A DNA stretch of 64,000 bases, taken from positions 496,001-560,000 of the forward strand of contig NC_015583.1 of assembly GCF_000253255.1 (NCBI RefSeq), written 5' to 3'. The notes below the pieces were generated by a model, which was given only the letters and a program-made list of their open reading frames with translations, was not told the DNA's origin and did not search any database. The position numbers were made by a program, and so were the translations under genes. Below are positions 1 to 9,556 of this stretch, piece after piece; the stretch's first letter is position 1, and the number at the start of each line of letters is the position of its first letter. Origin of the DNA: Novosphingobium sp. PP1Y (lineage in GTDB: Bacteria > Pseudomonadota > Alphaproteobacteria > Sphingomonadales > Sphingomonadaceae).

Positions 1-74
1 GAATGAACTGGCTGGAAGTTCACGATTATCGTGAAGGCAATGTGCACGCGTTCTACCCCGAAGAGGGGATGTGA
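1..74 (+). CDS. C-terminal end of an unidentified protein (partial)
   Basis: Only the last 23 codons are inside the window, read in the third frame and ending at TGA 72-74. The visible tail ends in ...HAFYPEEGM. The stop overlaps the GTG start of the next gene, which suggests translational coupling in one operon. Nothing in the tail identifies the family; a response regulator or other partner of the kinase is possible but not shown. Confidence 0.45.
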   Translation, partial: MNWLEVHDYREGNVHAFYPEEGM

Positions 75-1207
75 TCGTGAACTGCGACAGCAATCGGAAT
101 CAGCACTTCGAGATCGAAGCCCTTCGCGCAGAACGCGACGAACTCAAGCAAATTTTCAATGACTTGCAAGCCAGCATCGGCCTCATGCCTATCCGTGACG
201 TCAGTTTTCATCCCGAAAGTGCACGGCTTTCATTTCTTAATGCGTCGGCCCAGACCGCCCATCGATCCAGCCACCTGCAGATCCATCCGGACGACTGCGA
301 GTTATTGAAGGCCCATTCGGCAAGCGATCATGCCTCAGTCGAATTACGTCTCGCAACTCAAGGCCTGGCAAGCTTCATACTCGTATTGCGCAAGAATACC
401 GGGAACGCGCGCTGGGCTTCGGGCCTTCTGGCGAACATCAGGGAACCACGCCACCTGATCGAAGCGGTCTCTGCGAAGAGCAGGCTTGCCGACCTTGGTG
501 AGCGAACATCAGCCATCGTTCACGAGATACGCCAGCCGCTGTTCACGATCGCCATGGCCAACGAAAACTTGCGGCTCATGCTGGACACTCCCGGCGCCTT
601 GAAATCGCGAATGCAAAAGTCTGTCGCGAGGATCGCCGACCAGGTTGCCCGAGCCCAGAACATTGTCCAGCGGACACTCTCCTACGTCTCGACAAACGGT
701 GCAGAGTCGCAATTCACCGACCTGCCCCTGACGCTTGCAAACACCGTTGAATTCCTCGACTCGTTCTTTGAATCCGACAGCATTCAGGTGCGGCTCGATA
801 TCCCCCACGAAACGGCAATGGTAGCCCTCGAACAGCTCGAAGTGGAGCAACTCTTCGTCAATGTATTGCGAAATGCGGCCGACAGCATTCGCAAGCGGCG
901 CCAGGCCGGTTGGGAAGGCGAAGGAGAGATTGCAATCAGCGCCAAGATCCGTGACGATCAAGTACTTTGCGAAGTTGCCGACAATGGAGCGGGCCTGCTC
1001 CGCAGAGAGGCAAGCCGTTGCTTCGAACGCTTTTACACAACTCGCAAGGAAAGCGGTACGGGTCTTGGCCTCTACATCTGTGAGCAATTCGTCGCCAAGG
1101 CAGGGGGCAAGATAGAGCTGTCACCGCGCGAGGTCGGCGGCGCCAGAATTGAGATCCGACTCCCCCTCATCGCCGGGTCAGATATCGTCGCGAGCGAGCC
1201 GGATTAG
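71..1207 (+). CDS. Sensor histidine kinase (soluble)
   Basis: A 378-residue cytoplasmic histidine kinase. It starts with a short coiled coil (about residues 15-35), continues with a PAS-like stretch, and has a dimerisation/phosphoacceptor helix with His151 in the motif HEIRQPL. The ATPase domain shows an N box (NVLRNAADSI), a G1 box (DNGAGL), an F box (FERFYTT) and a G2 box (GTGLGLYI), so it should be active. No membrane segment or signal peptide is visible, so it probably senses an internal cue. The GTG start overlaps the preceding stop codon. The 3' end overlaps the convergent kinase gene by 30 bp. Its target is unknown; the response regulator at 13,215 is the only candidate in the window. 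Confidence 0.88.
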   Translation: MIVNCDSNRNQHFEIEALRAERDELKQIFNDLQASIGLMPIRDVSFHPESARLSFLNASAQTAHRSSHLQIHPDDCELLKAHSASDHASVELRLATQGLASFILVLRKNTGNARWASGLLANIREPRHLIEAVSAKSRLADLGERTSAIVHEIRQPLFTIAMANENLRLMLDTPGALKSRMQKSVARIADQVARAQNIVQRTLSYVSTNGAESQFTDLPLTLANTVEFLDSFFESDSIQVRLDIPHETAMVALEQLEVEQLFVNVLRNAADSIRKRRQAGWEGEGEIAISAKIRDDQVLCEVADNGAGLLRREASRCFERFYTTRKESGTGLGLYICEQFVAKAGGKIELSPREVGGARIEIRLPLIAGSDIVASEPD

Positions 1208-2506
1208 ATACTGAGTCGTATCCCGGCCCCTCCCCAGGCATCTGAAATCGCCGTTAATCTCGAAGGCAATTTGCTCGACAAGCCACAATGTGGCGTGGTC
1301 CAGCGATTTCTTCGCCAAGGACATTCCAGCCTCGTCGACACACTGCACCCGGATGATGACGTGTGCAGGGCTCATTTCCGCGCTCAGGACGACCGCGCCG
1401 GACTTGCGCTCTCCCCCCGCCTTCCCGAATGCCCCAAATGCGCTGAGCAGGGCTGCCACCGCCATGATTTCCAACGCGTGGTGCTGCCCCGGGACCAAGT
1501 GATCCAGCGCATTGCCCCTCAGCGTGACCTGTACATCGTGATGGTAGACGTTGGATTTCGTTCCGGCGACGGCCCGTTCCAAAGCGCTGCGCACGTTTAG
1601 CTGTCCCTGCGCGGGATTTCCCTCACGCCCGAACCACCGGAACAGGTTGAGAATGGCGGCAGTGCCTTCGGTATGATCGGATATGCGGCGAATACGCTCA
1701 AGCAATTGGGTCCGCTCGGGATCGGCAATATCGAGATGTTCGACGATATAGCTCAGGTTGCCATTGGCCATCGAAATTACATTGAGCGGCTGCGAGAGGT
1801 CATGCAGCATCCCGCTTGTAATGCGGCCCAACAAAAGGTCTCGCGTGACCACCATGAGGCCGTCCTCACCCCAAGCCAGTACACGTGCATCGAGCATCGC
1901 CAGGTGACGCGCCAGGCCTGCTCCGATGAATGCCGCGCAAAACGCGCCGACCAGCATCGCTGTCACGCCCGCAATGCCTGGCAAGAGTAAATTCAACGAA
2001 AAGCAGACGGTGCACACGGTCGCAGCGAAGATCCAAACTCTTCCGGGGATCCGGAGCAGAACGGGAGCGAAGCGCGCCGGTAACAGTCCGGCGCACAGCA
2101 TGAACAGAAACAAGACCCAGAAACCCGGCCCGGCTTCCCACGAGGAGAGCAAAGGCAAAGCAATCAACATCGCCCCTGCTCCGATGAGCGCAACCCCCCT
2201 TCCACGTAGCAGGCTGATGGCTCCTGCAATACCCGCGCCCGGTATTGCCGAGGCTGGCGCAGCAAGCGTAGTCAGGCCCAAGACCAGGGCGCAGATAGCA
2301 AGGCCTGCGACAAGCAACTGCGAAGAGCGATCGGCAGAAATGCTTCGCCTTGCGTTGCTCAAGAGCGGATCATTCTCCAACGGCTCTTCGGTCGCCGTGG
2401 CCGCAGTAGCGGTATCCTGCCCCGCCGGCACTGCGTGGAGCACCTTGCGGGGCCAGTCGCCATGACCGGAATCAGTCTCGAGCATAGTGCTGTGCGACCT
2501 GCTCAT
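1178..2506 (-). CDS. Membrane histidine-kinase-like protein with degenerate ATPase domain
   Basis: A 442-residue protein with a hydrophilic N-terminus (1-60), about six hydrophobic segments (65-200) and a kinase-like dimerisation helix with His235 in GMLHDLSQPLNVISMANGN. This closely parallels the H-box of the neighbouring kinase. The C-terminal third keeps the length of a HATPase domain, but no N box (NxxxNA), DxGxG or GxGLGL box can be found. It may therefore be phosphorylated by another kinase, or act as a membrane scaffold or phosphotransfer partner. Convergent with, and overlapping, the active kinase at 71-1207; the two probably work together, perhaps as a heterodimer, which is inference. 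Confidence 0.7.
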   Translation of the reverse strand: MSRSHSTMLETDSGHGDWPRKVLHAVPAGQDTATAATATEEPLENDPLLSNARRSISADRSSQLLVAGLAICALVLGLTTLAAPASAIPGAGIAGAISLLRGRGVALIGAGAMLIALPLLSSWEAGPGFWVLFLFMLCAGLLPARFAPVLLRIPGRVWIFAATVCTVCFSLNLLLPGIAGVTAMLVGAFCAAFIGAGLARHLAMLDARVLAWGEDGLMVVTRDLLLGRITSGMLHDLSQPLNVISMANGNLSYIVEHLDIADPERTQLLERIRRISDHTEGTAAILNLFRWFGREGNPAQGQLNVRSALERAVAGTKSNVYHHDVQVTLRGNALDHLVPGQHHALEIMAVAALLSAFGAFGKAGGERKSGAVVLSAEMSPAHVIIRVQCVDEAGMSLAKKSLDHATLWLVEQIAFEINGDFRCLGRGRDTTQYLIRLARDDI

Positions 2507-3124
2507 GGCCAGATCCTCTTGCTACGGTAAATTGCATGGGGTGCGACACACTTTCCATTCCGGGGCAGTGCCCCGCCTTTGCCTGATTTTCTCTTGCACG
2601 ACTTGGGCATCAGCCCTGGCCCCGCAGAAGTCGATTCCCGATACCTGACCGCCATGCAATCGTTATTACCATTCTCGGAGAAATGGTCGCCAACGAACTG
2701 CAGCCAAAAGCGAACGCTCCTTCGCATAAATTGGCTTAATCCAGATCGTTGCGCAATTCGAATTGTCCAAACCGCGCGGATGTCGCAAGTTTTTTACGCC
2801 GCATCGCGGAGTAAGGTTAGCATGAAAGAACCGGATCGAACGTTAATATGCTGTTTAGTTATTAAACATCGAAACCCGGCACGGCGAGATTGTGTGCGAT
2901 TTATGGTACAAGGCAACACAGAGCGCCTTATCCGCTGCTTTTGCGATAATACGTCAAACCTGTCCCAAAGAAGTCGCTTCGGGTTTTTCTCCATGCCCGC
3001 TCGCAGATACGACGCGCTATCATGAATACGCAACGCCCCCCTTTGCACGGCTTCAATACGCAAAACGTTGGGTAACCGGGGGCAGGATCAAATTGCGTAA
3101 GCGCAAGGTTCTGGGGAAAATGGC
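2507..3124. other. Intergenic region upstream of the tad operon
   Basis: About 620 bp without a convincing gene. The base composition is visibly lower in GC than the flanks. It must hold the promoter of the divergent membrane kinase and that of cpaB. Visible elements are an inverted repeat GTTTA-N5-TAAAC near 2,851-2,865, the small palindrome AATTCGAATT near 2,756, and two direct repeats, AATACGCAACG at 3,025-3,035 and AATACGCAAAACG at 3,055-3,067, spaced about three helical turns apart. The long spacer and AT bias fit a regulated promoter region. Short reading frames here have no ribosome binding site or family signature. Confidence 0.5.
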
Positions 3125-4045
3125 ATGCGCCTGGGCACGAAAGCGAAGCTGACGATCGGCATAGGGCTGATGACTGCCGGGACTTTCGCCTTTCTGGGTT
3201 TCCGACAACTGGGGGATGCGGCAACACCAGTTACCGCGACAATGGCGCAAACAGCACTGCAAAGCCGCATAGAGCCCAAGCTTGTCCTGGCTGCATCGAC
3301 GCGGAACATTCTGACAGGCGAGACCATCGATGCCAGCATGTTTCGCAGCGCAACCGCGGATCCTGCCGACCATCCCAACGTCGCCGTTCCCAGCGAAGTC
3401 GTCGGAAAGGTGGCCACGCGCGACATCCGCGCCAATACCCTGATACCCCGCGCTGCTCTCGGCCAGGAAACCAAGCTTGCAATCCGCGTTCCCCGCGGCA
3501 TGCGCGCGGTCAGCATCGAAACGACTGCGGAGATTGCCGTCGCCGGCCTCGTCCGCCCGGGGGACCGTGTCGATGTTCAGGTTGTCTACCCCGGATCCGA
3601 TGCCATCAGCGGTGCACGAGGCAGCGGTCGCAGCGAAGCCGAAACCCTGTTGCAGATGGTCCAGGTCCTCGCGGTAGGGGAAACGATCGTGGGCACGAGG
3701 CAGCCTTCGGGCGTCGAGGCACAAGTCTCCTCGCCGCCACCGCCTGCACGCAACGTCACGCTTGCACTGAGCCCCGAACAGGTCTCGGCGCTTACCCTGG
3801 CCAGGAGCACCGGCTCTCTTACCCTGTCGCTGCGCAATCCCGATGATGAAGCCCAGATCGAACTGGCGCGAGCGGTATCATCGGCTCCCAGCACACAACC
3901 GGCGCGCGCACCTGTAGTCAGGAACCTGGCGGCACCCGCCCCGGCTCCGCGCCCGCGCGCCGTGGCCAAACCCCAGCCGCACGCCATCGAGCTGGTCGTC
4001 GGCGGGAACAAGGAAGTCATCTATTCCGGGAGCGGATCGCGTTGA
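3125..4045 (+). CDS. cpaB: Flp pilus assembly protein CpaB
   Basis: A 306-residue periplasmic/inner-membrane protein of the CpaB/RcpC family. It has one N-terminal transmembrane anchor (about residues 8-27) followed by a SAF domain (about 58-120) with the typical LTGETIDASMF and RDIRANTLIPRAAL stretches. CpaB proteins act with the secretin in Tad pilus export. The Pro/Ala-rich C-terminus (about 250-295) is a low-complexity linker of the kind found in this family. The ATG is preceded by GGGGAAAA. First gene of the tad operon; its stop overlaps the TTG start of cpaC. Confidence 0.93.
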   Translation: MRLGTKAKLTIGIGLMTAGTFAFLGFRQLGDAATPVTATMAQTALQSRIEPKLVLAASTRNILTGETIDASMFRSATADPADHPNVAVPSEVVGKVATRDIRANTLIPRAALGQETKLAIRVPRGMRAVSIETTAEIAVAGLVRPGDRVDVQVVYPGSDAISGARGSGRSEAETLLQMVQVLAVGETIVGTRQPSGVEAQVSSPPPPARNVTLALSPEQVSALTLARSTGSLTLSLRNPDDEAQIELARAVSSAPSTQPARAPVVRNLAAPAPAPRPRAVAKPQPHAIELVVGGNKEVIYSGSGSR

Positions 4046-5259
4046 AAACCCTGATCGCATCTAGCCTGCTGGGCGCTAGCCTGCCGCTCATCGCCGCACC
4101 AACCGTGGCATGGGCGCAAAGCCCCGAAGTCGTCGCGATCAACGCCGACCGGACATTGTCCTTCCCGCGTTCGATAGGCCGGGTGGAAGTGGACAAGGAA
4201 AACATCGTCGCGATCGCCGCACCGACGGACCGCACCTTGCGGGTGACCGGCCTTGCGCAAGGTGACGCGACAGTTTCGGTCTTCTCGGGCGAAGGCAAGC
4301 TCATGGGCCGCACGACGATAGAGGTCCGCAATCCTTCCACGGCCCGCTTCACTTCCAGCGACGGGACGGCCAGGACGCTCGTGGCCGGTGAGAAAGTCGT
4401 GGCGGTCGACGTACAATTCGCGGCAGTTTCCACCTCAACGCTTCGGGCGCTCGGCTTCAGCTTCTCCAAGCTTTCGGGAGGACTGCAGGGTGCGCTTATC
4501 ACGCCAAGCAGTCTCAACAGCGCAAGCCTGGGCTCATCGGGTCTCTCCATCGATGCCTCCGCGCCGATCCAGAATGCCTTCAACCTCTTCCTCGCATCGC
4601 CCAAGCGCGGCATCAGTTCGGTGCTGAGCGCGCTTTCGTCGAACGGCCTCTCCCAACTTCTCGCCCAACCGACCCTGATGGCCCGCTCCGGCGAAGAAGC
4701 CAGCTTCCTGGCGGGCGGCGAATTTCCGGTCCCCGTTCCCCAGACTACGAGCGGGAACGGCAACACTATCTCGATCCAGTACAAGGAATTTGGCGTTCGC
4801 CTTTCAGTGACGCCCTACGTCCTTTCCAAAGAGCACATCATCCTCAAGCTTGCGCCCGAGGTGAGCGAACTGGATTACAACAACGGCGTTCAGCTCCAGG
4901 GCTACGTGGTTCCCGGCATACGGCGGCGTTCGGCTGAAACCACGGTGGAACTCGGCAGCGGCCAGAGCTTCGTTATTGCCGGCCTGAATTACAGCAGCAG
5001 CTCGGTCTCGAAGGACAAGGTGCCTTTCCTCGGCGACATCCCCGTCCTCGGCGCTTTCTTCAAGCGCCAGGAAAGCCAGAAGGAACGCCAGGAACTGATC
5101 ATCGTCGCCACCCCCAGGCTCGTCGATCCGGTGAGCCCACAGGATGTCCCTCCCCTGCCCGGCGCTTCCGGTCAGGTCGATCCTTCGATGGGCAAGATGA
5201 TCCTCGGCAACGACGGTGTTGAACAGGCGATAGCCGAATTCGGAGTGGTGAGACGCTGA
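4042..5259 (+). CDS. cpaC: Tad pilus secretin CpaC/RcpA
   Basis: A 405-residue outer-membrane secretin for the Flp pilus. A signal peptide (1-26, ending ...VAWAQ) is followed by a pilus-secretin N domain with a BON-like region and then the secretin domain. The conserved secretin core appears as LPLSQ-like and QEVR-like stretches such as GEFPVPVPQ, IQYKEFGVRLSVTPYV, KVPFLGDIPVLGAFF and ERQELIIVATPRLV. The start is a TTG overlapping the cpaB stop and preceded by GGGAG at good spacing; it is the only start that gives the full signal peptide. Forms the outer-membrane ring through which the pilus passes. Confidence 0.93.
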   Translation: MKTLIASSLLGASLPLIAAPTVAWAQSPEVVAINADRTLSFPRSIGRVEVDKENIVAIAAPTDRTLRVTGLAQGDATVSVFSGEGKLMGRTTIEVRNPSTARFTSSDGTARTLVAGEKVVAVDVQFAAVSTSTLRALGFSFSKLSGGLQGALITPSSLNSASLGSSGLSIDASAPIQNAFNLFLASPKRGISSVLSALSSNGLSQLLAQPTLMARSGEEASFLAGGEFPVPVPQTTSGNGNTISIQYKEFGVRLSVTPYVLSKEHIILKLAPEVSELDYNNGVQLQGYVVPGIRRRSAETTVELGSGQSFVIAGLNYSSSSVSKDKVPFLGDIPVLGAFFKRQESQKERQELIIVATPRLVDPVSPQDVPPLPGASGQVDPSMGKMILGNDGVEQAIAEFGVVRR

Positions 5260-5260
5260 T

Positions 5261-6427
5261 ATGGGCAAAATCCATCTTCTATCGGTCGACCGTACCCTTG
5301 CCCAGCGCCTGACCGAGGCATTGGGGGAACGGGTTACCGTCGAAATGGTCCAGTCGCTTGAACTGGTGGACCTGGGCGAGCCCGGGATCGTCGTTATCGA
5401 CCATGCAGCGATCGCGACAGAGCGCTCGCTGGGCTCGACGATTGCCGCGGTGTCGGACAGCGCGCCGGGCCGCGCCATCGTTCTGGCCACCGATGAACTT
5501 GAAACCGAGCAGGTCCTCTCAGCGATCCGGGCGGGCGCAGCCGACGTCATAGCCCGCAACGCTGAAGGATCCGCCATTGCCGGCGTTCTCTCGCGCATTC
5601 TCAACTCGGTGATCTCGACCCAGGGCCGTCCGGGCCGCCTCACGCTCGTACTGGGCGCCGACCGTGAAGCGGCTGCCGTGGCCGCCACGGACATGGCCCT
5701 TGCCTACAGCACGACGCAGACACCGACCTTGCTTGTCGATTGCACACTGCCCTCGAGCACTGCCGAAGCTTACCTCGACATCAAGGTGGATTACGGCCTT
5801 GCCGCCGCAGTCACCGATATCGACAGGATGGACGCAAGCCTCCTGGCCGACGCCCTGGCGCGCCATGAGCCGAGCGGATTGTCCCTGCTCACTTTCGATG
5901 GCGGCACCGGTGCCGAACCCGTGGGCCTATCTCCCAATGACGTGATCGGCCTGATCCAGTTGCTGCGCGCGAGTTGCCGCAACATCGTCCTGTGTTCGGG
6001 AGATCTTCGCAATGGTGGCCTCCTGCGTGAACTGGCATCCCAGGCGCAGGCCATCGAAATCGTGTGCAGCCAGTCCATTCGCGAACTGGATTCCTGCCGC
6101 CGCTTGCTCGATCGGGTCGCACCGGACACGGCAAGTCTGGCCCGCATGCGCCTGCTTGTATGGGGCCACGATCCGGCAATCCTGCTCGACGGTCGCCGCA
6201 TGGCCGACGTCATGGGCATCGAAGCGCTGATGGGCGTGCCCTTCGACAGGATCGACTACTACAACGCCCTCAACGCGGGGCGGCCCCTCTATCTGGGCAG
6301 GGGCAATGCTTCCTACATCCAGGCTATCCGCCGCGTTTGCAACATCTCGGAGCAGCCACGCGGCACGGTCGCCCGCTTTGACAAGCTGCGGCGATCCGTC
6401 CTGCGCTCGCTGGAGCGTGCCGTATGA
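5261..6427 (+). CDS. cpaE: CpaE/TadZ-like pilus localisation protein without a P-loop
   Basis: A 388-residue protein with an N-terminal receiver-like domain (1-110) and a C-terminal MinD/ParA-like domain. The place where MinD-type ATPases carry their KGGxGKS/T loop reads LGADREAAAVAATD (about residues 131-144), so both lysines are missing and classical ATP hydrolysis is unlikely. TadZ/CpaE proteins help place the Tad machine at a pole and often deviate in this loop. It sits 1 bp after cpaC and overlaps cpaF by 4 bp, in the normal family position. Confidence 0.85.
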   Translation: MGKIHLLSVDRTLAQRLTEALGERVTVEMVQSLELVDLGEPGIVVIDHAAIATERSLGSTIAAVSDSAPGRAIVLATDELETEQVLSAIRAGAADVIARNAEGSAIAGVLSRILNSVISTQGRPGRLTLVLGADREAAAVAATDMALAYSTTQTPTLLVDCTLPSSTAEAYLDIKVDYGLAAAVTDIDRMDASLLADALARHEPSGLSLLTFDGGTGAEPVGLSPNDVIGLIQLLRASCRNIVLCSGDLRNGGLLRELASQAQAIEIVCSQSIRELDSCRRLLDRVAPDTASLARMRLLVWGHDPAILLDGRRMADVMGIEALMGVPFDRIDYYNALNAGRPLYLGRGNASYIQAIRRVCNISEQPRGTVARFDKLRRSVLRSLERAV

Positions 6428-7767
6428 GCCTGCTGACCACCGATACCGTCAGCGAAGCGGCGCCCCAGTCGCCAATGCGAAGCGCGATCACACAACCGTC
6501 CTCGAAGCGGATGAGCGACACCTACCAGGCGGTCAAGGCGCTTACCTGCCAACAAGTCATCGAGCATCTCGAAGCGCAAGGCAACACCGCCGAAGGGCTC
6601 GAACAGCGCGCCCTGCGCTCGGAGATCGAGCAGGTCATCAACAGCCGCAGCCGGCGTGGTCAACTCGCGCTCAACAGCGCGGAACGCCTGCTGCTGATCG
6701 AGGACGTCGAAGACGAACTGGTCGGTCTGGGGCCCCTTGCCCCCCTCCTGCGCGACCGGACCATCGACGACATCATCGTAAATGGCGCCCAGACCATCTA
6801 TGTCGAGCGTATGGGCTTGCTGGAACGCATCGAAACGCGTTTCCGCGACGATACGCACCTGATGAACATCATCCAGCGCATCGTCGGCCCCATCGGCCGC
6901 CGCGTCGACGAGGCCACCCCATATGTCGATGCCCGCCTTCCGGACGGATCGCGCGTCAACATCATCATCCCGCCCATCGCGCTCGATGGCCCCACGCTCT
7001 CGATCCGCAAGTTCCGCATGCAGGCGCTGACGATGGCCGATTGCGTCGCCAGCGAGACGATGAGCCAGCCGATGGCAGATTTCCTCGATGCCGCGGTCCG
7101 CTCGCGCCTGAACCTCGTCATTTGCGGCGGTACGGGTGCGGGCAAATCCACGTTGCTCAACGTCCTGTCCGGCTGCATCGGGCAGGGAGAGCGTCTCGTC
7201 ACTATCGAGGATGCGGCAGAACTTCAGCTGCGCCAGGAACATGTCGTCCGGCTCGAGACGCGCCCTCCCAATGTCGACGGCAATCGCGAGGTCAGCGCGC
7301 GCGACCTCATGCGCAACGCCCTGCGAATGCGGCCCGACCGCATCATCCTAGGCGAAGTGCGCGGGACCGAAGTGGTAGAGATGCTGCAGGCCATGTCGAC
7401 GGGCCACAACGGCTCGATGGCCACGCTTCACGGCAATTCTCCGCGTGATGCGCTTGCACGGCTCGAAATGCTGATGGGCTTTGCCGGCCTGCAGAACGAC
7501 ATGCGTGCGATCCGGCGCTTCGTCGCCAACAGCATTCACGTGATCGTCAACATCCAGCGCCTCAGCAATGGTCGGCGGCGGATCACCTCGATAACGGAAG
7601 TGACCGGCGTGGAAGGCGAGTCCTACACGCTCAACGAGCTGTTCCGCTTCGAGGAATCACCGCCGATGTCGGGCATGGGCGATTTTCGGATCACTTCCCC
7701 GCGTCCCTACCACGGCCCCAGCCTGCGCGACTACGCGCCGATGGTTCGTGGAGCGGAGACATGGTGA
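6424..7767 (+). CDS. cpaF: Tad pilus secretion ATPase CpaF/TadA
   Basis: A 447-residue type II/IV secretion ATPase that powers pilus assembly, and in some systems retraction, from the cytoplasmic side. The Walker A motif is GGTGAGKSTLLN. An Asp box (TIEDAAELQL), a Walker B region (MRPDRIILGEVRGTE) and a His box (STGHNGSMATLHGNS) follow in the expected order. Length and organisation are those of CpaF. ATGA overlap with cpaE; overlaps tadB by 7 bp. Confidence 0.96.
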   Translation: MSLLTTDTVSEAAPQSPMRSAITQPSSKRMSDTYQAVKALTCQQVIEHLEAQGNTAEGLEQRALRSEIEQVINSRSRRGQLALNSAERLLLIEDVEDELVGLGPLAPLLRDRTIDDIIVNGAQTIYVERMGLLERIETRFRDDTHLMNIIQRIVGPIGRRVDEATPYVDARLPDGSRVNIIIPPIALDGPTLSIRKFRMQALTMADCVASETMSQPMADFLDAAVRSRLNLVICGGTGAGKSTLLNVLSGCIGQGERLVTIEDAAELQLRQEHVVRLETRPPNVDGNREVSARDLMRNALRMRPDRIILGEVRGTEVVEMLQAMSTGHNGSMATLHGNSPRDALARLEMLMGFAGLQNDMRAIRRFVANSIHVIVNIQRLSNGRRRITSITEVTGVEGESYTLNELFRFEESPPMSGMGDFRITSPRPYHGPSLRDYAPMVRGAETW

Positions 7768-8663
7768 AGGGCGCCGCATACCTTATCCTGGCGTTGCTGA
7801 TCATGGCAGCTCTAGCCTGGTACCTGGTCGGCGAGCGCAGGCGTTCACTGGCAGACATCGATCGTCGCCTTGCGCAATTGTCTGATGCAAACACCCCTTC
7901 TCCGCGCCAGTCCGCGCCGCTGACGGTGCCTGAAAGGCTCGCACCGCTACTGGCTCAGGCCCAGCTCGAAGTGACGGCTAGCACCATCCGCACGATCGGC
8001 GTTCTCGCACTCCTCACCGGGCTCGGCACCCTTGCGCTCTTCGGTCCTGCGGTGACCCTGCTCCTGCTGATCGGCGTGCCATTCCTCGCTCATGCCTGGG
8101 TCAGCGGCCGGGCGCGCAAGCGCATCGATGCCCTGACCGAAGCCCTGCCCCATTACATCGATGGCATCCGCCAGTTGCAGGCCGTCGGCAACTCGCTTTC
8201 CCAAGCCCTTGAGCGCGCGCTCGCCGAGGCGCCGGACGTAGTCCAGAGCTATTTCAGCCAGACGGCGCGCAAGCTCGAGATGGGGGCGCCGGTCGGAGAG
8301 ACGATGCAACAGCTTGCAGACCGGCTCCGGGTCGCCGAAATTTCAATGCTCGCCGCCGCGATCAAGACCAACCTGCGTTACGGCGGTTCGATCACTTCCG
8401 CCTTGCGCAACCTCTCGAACATCTTGCGCGAACGCCTCCGGATCAAGCGTGAACTGCTCGCGGCAACTTCCGAGGCGAAGGTCTCTTCCCGCGTACTGAT
8501 CGCCATGCCCCTGATCGCCATGGCGCTGCTCGTGGCGATGAACCCATCCTACATCGACTTCTTCGTGCAGGACGCCCGCGGCCACACAATGGTCCTCGTC
8601 GCTCTGGTGCTCGAGTTCCTCGGCATCTTCGTGATGCGCAGGACAATGAGGCTCGACTTCTGA
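7761..8663 (+). CDS. tadB: Tad inner-membrane platform protein TadB
   Basis: A 300-residue polytopic protein of the TadB/GspF family. It has an N-terminal transmembrane helix (about 5-25), two central helices (about 73-110), a cytoplasmic T2SSF domain with the typical GNSLSQALERALAEAP and TNLRYGGSITSALRNLSN motifs, and two C-terminal helices. With TadC it forms the inner-membrane platform on which CpaF acts. Start within the cpaF end; its stop overlaps the ATG of tadC (TGATG). Confidence 0.93.
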   Translation: MVKGAAYLILALLIMAALAWYLVGERRRSLADIDRRLAQLSDANTPSPRQSAPLTVPERLAPLLAQAQLEVTASTIRTIGVLALLTGLGTLALFGPAVTLLLLIGVPFLAHAWVSGRARKRIDALTEALPHYIDGIRQLQAVGNSLSQALERALAEAPDVVQSYFSQTARKLEMGAPVGETMQQLADRLRVAEISMLAAAIKTNLRYGGSITSALRNLSNILRERLRIKRELLAATSEAKVSSRVLIAMPLIAMALLVAMNPSYIDFFVQDARGHTMVLVALVLEFLGIFVMRRTMRLDF

Positions 8664-9556
8664 TGGTCCAGGCAAGTGCAATTCTGCTTTTCGTTCTGGC
8701 CGCCGCAAGCGTCGCTTTCGCAGGCTGCGGAGCGCGCATGCTACTGGCAGACAACCGACTGCGCGCGCGCCTGTCGGGTCGTCCCCAACGCCCCGGACAG
8801 CCGGGCCAGACTTCGCTGCGACTGCCCCGGCTCTTCATGGCCAGAGGACGCGACCGTGAGGAAATCGAAAAGAAGCTTCGCAGCGCCGGGATGTTCGGCA
8901 GCGGCGCGCTGGTGACGTTCCTGTGGCTCAGGCTGGCGGCCACCGCAGGCATGGCGCTGGCCGTGATGCTTTACGGATTGATTGCTGCCGGCAACCCGTT
9001 CGCCCACGTCTTTCCCCTCTTTGCGCTTCCCGGTCTGACCTACATCGGCGCCAAGTACATCCTGCAAATGCGGGCTACGGATCGTGAGCGGACATTGACC
9101 GCGGAATTTCCATTCCTGCTCGATCTCATGCTGATGATGCTCGAAAGCGGCATCTCGCTGGACCAGTGCTTCCGCGCCATTGCGCGCGATGAGCAGGTAG
9201 CCGTCCCCCATCACGCACGCCTGCTGGCCATGCTGGTCGATGACCTTGATCGCGGACAGGATTACCAGAACGCCCTCGATCGCTGGGCCGCGCGGGTGTC
9301 GGTCGCGGGAGCGCGCGAACTGGCGGCCCTGTTCCGGCAATCGCTGTTCCAGGGTATGGAACTGGTCCCGGCCCTACGCGAGTTCATCATCGAGTTCTCA
9401 CAGCGCCGCGTCACGCGCGCGCGCGAGGCAATCGGAACGATCACCGTACGCATGGTCATCCTCATGCTCGTCTTTTTCATGCCTGCACTGTTCATCGTGC
9501 TGGCTGCCCCTCCGGTCGTTGCCATCTTCGACACCTTGCGGAGTACCGCGCCATGA
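8663..9556 (+). CDS. tadC: Tad inner-membrane platform protein TadC
   Basis: A 297-residue polytopic protein of the T2SSF family, partner of TadB. Hydrophobic segments lie near residues 5-25, 85-130 and 265-290. The cytoplasmic domain carries LMLMMLESGISLDQCFRAIA, LFRQSLFQGMELVPALREF and a C-terminal ITVRMVILMLVFFMPALFIVL helix. TGATG coupling with tadB and ATGA overlap with tadD indicate one polycistronic message. Confidence 0.93.
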   Translation: MVQASAILLFVLAAASVAFAGCGARMLLADNRLRARLSGRPQRPGQPGQTSLRLPRLFMARGRDREEIEKKLRSAGMFGSGALVTFLWLRLAATAGMALAVMLYGLIAAGNPFAHVFPLFALPGLTYIGAKYILQMRATDRERTLTAEFPFLLDLMLMMLESGISLDQCFRAIARDEQVAVPHHARLLAMLVDDLDRGQDYQNALDRWAARVSVAGARELAALFRQSLFQGMELVPALREFIIEFSQRRVTRAREAIGTITVRMVILMLVFFMPALFIVLAAPPVVAIFDTLRSTAP

